Positions 60,963 to 64,000 of a stretch of 64,000 bases of DNA are shown here, piece by piece (positions within the stretch are counted from its first letter, which is position 1; the number at the start of each line of letters is the position of its first letter). The notes beneath the pieces are model-generated. The model did no database searches and had not been told where the DNA came from. It worked only from the letters and a program-made list of their open reading frames with translations. Position numbers and translations under genes: made by a program. This DNA comes from Scandinavium hiltneri (GTDB lineage Bacteria; Pseudomonadota; Gammaproteobacteria; Enterobacterales; Enterobacteriaceae): contig NZ_JALIGE010000076.1 in assembly GCF_024764835.1 (NCBI RefSeq), positions 186,001 to 250,000 of the forward strand, read 5' to 3'.

Positions 60963-61028
60963 CGGCTGTATTCCGTAGGCCTGAAAAGCGCAGCACTATC
61001 AGGCAACAATACCCCGCCTCAGAAACAG

Positions 61029-61053
61029 CAAAGCCCGCATTTCGCGGGCTTTA
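61029..61053 (-). terminator. phoH terminator
   Basis: A perfect 9 bp stem (AAAGCCCGC / GCGGGCTTT) with a 5-base loop, 18 bases after the phoH stop. The U-tract is short. Confidence 0.78.
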
Positions 61054-61070
61054 TCTTCGGCAAACCAGAC

Positions 61071-62135
61071 TCAGTTATAGGCGTGTAATGTACGTTGGCA
61101 GAGCGCGGACCGCACGCAGTCGTCTTTGTTAAAGCGAACGATACCGACCATATCGTCCTCTTCAAAACGTGCCAGCGCATCGCTCAAACCGGACACCACA
61201 CCCCGCGGGAGGTCACACTGGGTGATGTCGCCGTTAACGATAACCGTCACGTTTTCCCCGAGGCGCGTCAGGAACATCTTCATTTGCGCCGCGGTCACGT
61301 TCTGGGCCTCGTCCAGAATAACAACCGCGTTTTCAAATGTACGTCCGCGCATATAGGCGAACGGCGCGATCTCTACCTTGCCGATTTCCGGGCGCAGGCA
61401 GTATTGCATGAAGGACGCCCCCAGCCTTCTGACTAAAACGTCATAGACCGGGCGGAAATACGGGGCGAACTTCTCGGAAATATCCCCGGGTAAGAAGCCA
61501 AGATCTTCATCGGCCTGCAGAACCGGACGGGTGACGATTATCCTGTCCACATCCTTATGAACCAGGGCCTCTGCCGCTTTTGCTGCGCTGATCCAGGTCT
61601 TCCCACACCCTGCCTCGCCGGTGGCGAAAATCAGCTGTTTACTCTCGATAGCATTCAGGTAGTGCGCCTGAGCTTCATTGCGAGCTTCAATTGGAGAATG
61701 ATCACGGCTGTCTCTTGCCATGCCAATTGCTTCTACGCCACTCATCTGCACAAGCGAGGTGACCGATTCTTCTTCACGTTGTTTATGACTGCGTGAATCC
61801 CGTCTCAGCACACGTTTTGCTTCGCGACGAGCTTTGATCACTGCTTTTTGTCTTCCCATGGATAGCACCTTGAGTTGTTGGTCAACATTACACGTGCCCG
61901 TTTCGGCACGATTATGCGCACTAACGTCTGAGGTTTGGCTTCCTTTTAAGCCATTGCTTGCCGGTTGATCGGACGTGATGACGCGACTACGCGCACCGCG
62001 CATCACATCGGTGGAGTCATGAGTTGCTGTCGAAGAGGGAAATTTAGTGGTGAAGAAATCGCTGCCGGAGGTGAGGCCTCCGCGCTGTTTGGTGCGGTTA
62101 TTTTTACTTTTATGTCCAGAACAGGACCCTACCAT
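61071..62135 (-). CDS. phoH: PhoH ATPase/ribonuclease-type protein
   Basis: A 354-residue P-loop protein, same length as the long form of E. coli PhoH. Walker A GEAGCGKT and Walker B VILDEAQN lie in the C-terminal two thirds. Two starts are plausible: ATG 62135 (AGGAG 7 bases upstream) and an in-frame ATG at codon 93 (61859, MGRQKAVIKARREAKR, preceded by AAGGTG), which gives the 262-residue form starting at the conserved region. Phosphate-starvation inducible; the Pho box lies about 140 bp upstream. Confidence 0.95.
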   Translation of the reverse strand: MVGSCSGHKSKNNRTKQRGGLTSGSDFFTTKFPSSTATHDSTDVMRGARSRVITSDQPASNGLKGSQTSDVSAHNRAETGTCNVDQQLKVLSMGRQKAVIKARREAKRVLRRDSRSHKQREEESVTSLVQMSGVEAIGMARDSRDHSPIEARNEAQAHYLNAIESKQLIFATGEAGCGKTWISAAKAAEALVHKDVDRIIVTRPVLQADEDLGFLPGDISEKFAPYFRPVYDVLVRRLGASFMQYCLRPEIGKVEIAPFAYMRGRTFENAVVILDEAQNVTAAQMKMFLTRLGENVTVIVNGDITQCDLPRGVVSGLSDALARFEEDDMVGIVRFNKDDCVRSALCQRTLHAYN

Positions 62136-62273
62136 TCGCGATCTCCTAAGTGGCTACTTTCACTCACTGCCGGGAACTACCGCTGTTGTAATAAGTACAT
62201 CATGAATTATCATAAATGCAACATATTTTTTACTTACAGGCAACCATCCACATTCTGCCGGCAGAGAAAGTCT

Positions 62274-62302
62274 CTGACAAAACAATGACAGAAAGATGTC
62301 AG
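62274..62302 (-). promoter_or_regulatory. Pho box (PhoB site) upstream of phoH
   Basis: On the minus strand three 7 bp repeats occur in an 11 bp phase: CTGACAT, CTGTCAT, TTGTCAG, separated by CTTT and TGTT. The consensus half-site is CTGTCAT, so this is an extended PhoB site of three half-sites. Confidence 0.9.
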
Positions 62303-62331
62303 CCTTCATTTAAGTCGCAGAAAAAGCGAGA

Positions 62332-63267
62332 TTATTGCGCCAGCGTTGTGCCTGCGGATGACGAGGTTGCCGAGATTTGCTGGCGTAAAAACTCTATAAA
62401 TGCCTTAAAGCGTATTCTGTCGCTGTTTTCTTTAGGGTAGATAAGGTCGTATCCCATCCCGGAGGCAATGGTGAGCTCACTTAGCGCAACCAACCTCCCG
62501 GAATCGAGTAACGGCTGAATCAACAATTTGCGGCCCATCAGCACTCCGATACCACTTTCCGCGGCCTGAATTGCCATCTGGTAATGATTAAAACTGTAAT
62601 GCTGTTTCCGGTACGGAATATCCAGGCCATGATACTCACACCAGATCCGCCATTCAGAAAACGATTGCTGACTATCGGTGGACTCACTGGCATGAATGTA
62701 GCAGCCCTCTTGAAGGTCACACATCTGTGTCACCCCTTTTCGTCGGGCATATTCCGGCGAACACACCGGGATCAATTGCTCGTCAAAAAGCCGCTCCTGA
62801 TGTAAATCAGCGTAACGGCTGGCGCCGTAGTAAATGGCTAAATCGACCCGCTCATCGTGGAACTCCATCACCCCCGCCCGCACTTTTATTGTCAGGTTAA
62901 TGCCTGGCCACAGCGTCTGAAACTCAGGCAATCGTTTCATCAACCAGTTCTGTGCAAACGTTGGCGCAACCCCGATATGCAAGGTCCCACGTAGAGACTG
63001 GCTGCGAATATCTTCAATTTCATCACCAATTGCCCGCAAGGAAAGGCTGAGGGTCGCCAATAACCGCTCCCCTTCTTCGGTCAAGAGCAGCTTGCGGGTC
63101 ATTCTGATGAACAGCCGAAATCCCAGATAATTTTCCAGCAAACGTATCCGGTGACTCATCGCGCCTTGGGTCAGATTGAGTTCCTTCGCCGCCAGGGTAA
63201 AACTCATGTGTCGGGCCGCGACCTCGAAGCTTTGAAGCAGGGCAAGTGTGCTTTGTTGTTCCAGCAT
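62332..63267 (-). CDS. LysR-family regulator (GcvA/DsdC-like)
   Basis: A 311-residue LysR regulator starting MLEQQSTLALLQSFEVAARH, with the helix-turn-helix SFTLAAKELNLTQGAMSHRI and effector domain (HIGVAPTFAQNWLMKRLPEF; VDLAIYYGASRYADL). Its N-terminal pattern (FEVAARHMSF) places it in the GcvA/DsdC/AmpR branch. It is divergent from the GH4 gene across 110 bp containing a perfect palindrome, so it probably regulates that gene. Confidence 0.9.
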   Translation of the reverse strand: MLEQQSTLALLQSFEVAARHMSFTLAAKELNLTQGAMSHRIRLLENYLGFRLFIRMTRKLLLTEEGERLLATLSLSLRAIGDEIEDIRSQSLRGTLHIGVAPTFAQNWLMKRLPEFQTLWPGINLTIKVRAGVMEFHDERVDLAIYYGASRYADLHQERLFDEQLIPVCSPEYARRKGVTQMCDLQEGCYIHASESTDSQQSFSEWRIWCEYHGLDIPYRKQHYSFNHYQMAIQAAESGIGVLMGRKLLIQPLLDSGRLVALSELTIASGMGYDLIYPKENSDRIRFKAFIEFLRQQISATSSSAGTTLAQ

Positions 63268-63277
63268 AATAATCTTA

Positions 63278-63298
63278 TGGATTAATTTAGTTAATCCA
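63278..63298. promoter_or_regulatory. Probable LysR-type operator
   Basis: TGGATTAA-TTTAG-TTAATCCA, a perfect 8 bp palindrome with a 5-base centre that contains the LysR T-N11-A pattern, located just upstream of the regulator start and about 80 bases before the GH4 gene. Confidence 0.75.
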
Positions 63299-63377
63299 TT
63301 GTAGGTTTTAATTCGTTTGTCAGGCAATCCGCAAACACTTTTAATGACTATGAGTTAACAATTTTAATGAGGCGAGC

Positions 63378-64000
63378 ATGTCTGAATTGAAGATAGTCAT
63401 TATTGGCGCCGGTTCAAGTTACACCCCTGAACTGATTGAAGGGTTGATCAACCGCGCGGCTGAACTTCCACTGCGTGAACTGTGGATGGTCGATATCGAA
63501 GAAGGCCGTGAAAAAATGGCCATCATCGCCAACCTGGCGCGCCGGATGCTGAATAAAGCGGGATTGTCAGTCACGGTTCATGAAACGCTAAATCGCCGTG
63601 AAGCACTGGCAGGCGCGGACTATGTTTGTTCTCAATTCCGTGCAGGCTGTCTCAACGCGCGTATCAGTGATGAACGCATCTCTTTGAAATACGGCATGAT
63701 TGGTCAAGAAACAAACGGGCTAGGTGGGTTTGCTAACGCCTGCCGCACTATCCCCATCGCCCTGGAGATTGCCCGTGAAATGGAAACGCTCTGCCCTGAC
63801 GCCTGGCTGCTGAACTTCACCAATCCATCAGGCATGGTGACCGAGGCGATTTTGCGCCACAGCAGCATTAAAGCCGTTGGGTTATGCAACGTGCCCGTTA
63901 TCATGCAGAAAGGCGTCTCTCAGCTGCTGGGCAATAGCGCAGATTTCATCATGCAGGTCGCCGGTCTGAATCATTTCATCTTTGCTCGCCAGATCCTGCA
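63378..64000 (+). CDS. GH4-family 6-phospho-beta-glucosidase (3' end outside the window)
   Basis: The first 207 codons of a family 4 glycoside hydrolase. N-terminal NAD-binding fold IVIIGAGSSYTPELIEGL; the metal-ligand motif GLCNVP (Cys) and GLNHF (His). The CNVP form is typical of 6-phospho-beta-glucosidases, CHSV-type of alpha enzymes. These enzymes need NAD+ and Mn2+ and cleave phosphorylated cellobiose-like sugars brought in by a PTS, which probably lies beyond the right edge. TGAGGCGAG supplies the ribosome site. Confidence 0.9.
   Translation, partial: MSELKIVIIGAGSSYTPELIEGLINRAAELPLRELWMVDIEEGREKMAIIANLARRMLNKAGLSVTVHETLNRREALAGADYVCSQFRAGCLNARISDERISLKYGMIGQETNGLGGFANACRTIPIALEIAREMETLCPDAWLLNFTNPSGMVTEAILRHSSIKAVGLCNVPVIMQKGVSQLLGNSADFIMQVAGLNHFIFARQIL

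Larger units (their letters stand above)
60827..60964 (+). repeat. 138 bp direct repeat, right copy (tRNA-Ser plus terminator)
   Basis: Identical to 46894-47031. Together they frame 47032-60826. Recombination between the copies would delete the whole block and leave one tRNA gene. Confidence 0.95.

Noticed and set aside
60827..60964. Second tRNA-Ser as an assembly duplicate
   Set aside because: The sequence on both sides, including the promoter, is different from the first copy, so a simple assembly error is unlikely, although only long reads can exclude it.

Overview
The window is chromosomal DNA from an enteric bacterium (Enterobacteriaceae, E. coli/Enterobacter-like). Gene order follows the E. 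coli 23-24 min region (rne - flg - murJ - rimJ - mdtH - pyrC - dinI - solA - lpxL - opgGH - clsC - csg - ycdXYZ - ghrA - serX - phoH) and most proteins can be recognised individually. The genus cannot be fixed from the sequence alone. Notable departures from the E. coli order are a LysR/MFS pair between rne and flgL, no grxB between mdtH and yceB, no yceI/yceJ between solA and trhO, a rebuilt curli locus, and a 13.8 kb accessory block between two identical tRNA-Ser genes.

Layout: 1-3.5 kb holds the 3' half of rne, then a divergent LysR regulator and MFS exporter. 3.5-15 kb is the class 2/3 flagellar cluster: flgBCDEFGHIJ and flgKL leftward, flgA-flgM-flgN rightward, with a recognisable FlhDC box and two sigma-28 promoters. 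15-36.4 kb is core chromosome: lipid II flippase, RimJ, drug exporters, PurR-controlled pyrC, LexA-controlled dinI, SolA, TrhO, LpxL, and osmoregulated periplasmic glucan synthesis (opgG, opgH, opgC), followed by clsC-ymdB.

36.4-43.7 kb is the curli (amyloid fibre) region and the most unusual part. csgC and ymdA remain at the usual place. csgD-csgE-csgG run rightward with csgF missing from between E and G. A decayed IS3-family element follows, then a leftward csgB-csgA pair whose CsgA is 381 residues with about 12 curlin repeats (E. coli CsgA has 151 residues and 5). csgF stands alone and is transcribed divergently from csgB across a 356 bp region that carries a 14 bp inverted repeat. All functions needed for curli (regulator D, secretion pore G, adaptors E and F, nucleator B, major subunit A, inhibitor C) are present, but in a different arrangement.

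43.7-46.9 kb returns to core genes (ycdZ, ycdY, ycdX, ghrA) ending in tRNA-Ser(GGA). 46.9-60.96 kb is the accessory block. It holds a LacI-regulated set (HisD-family dehydrogenase, two double-NTF2-fold proteins, an MFS transporter, twin palindromic operators) that looks like an unassigned catabolic pathway, and an RpiR regulator with a full ddpXABCDF D-Ala-D-Ala dipeptide uptake operon. A second tRNA-Ser(GGA) with its own promoter closes the block. 61-64 kb holds phoH with a triple Pho box, a LysR regulator, and the start of a GH4 6-phospho-beta-glucosidase cut by the right edge.
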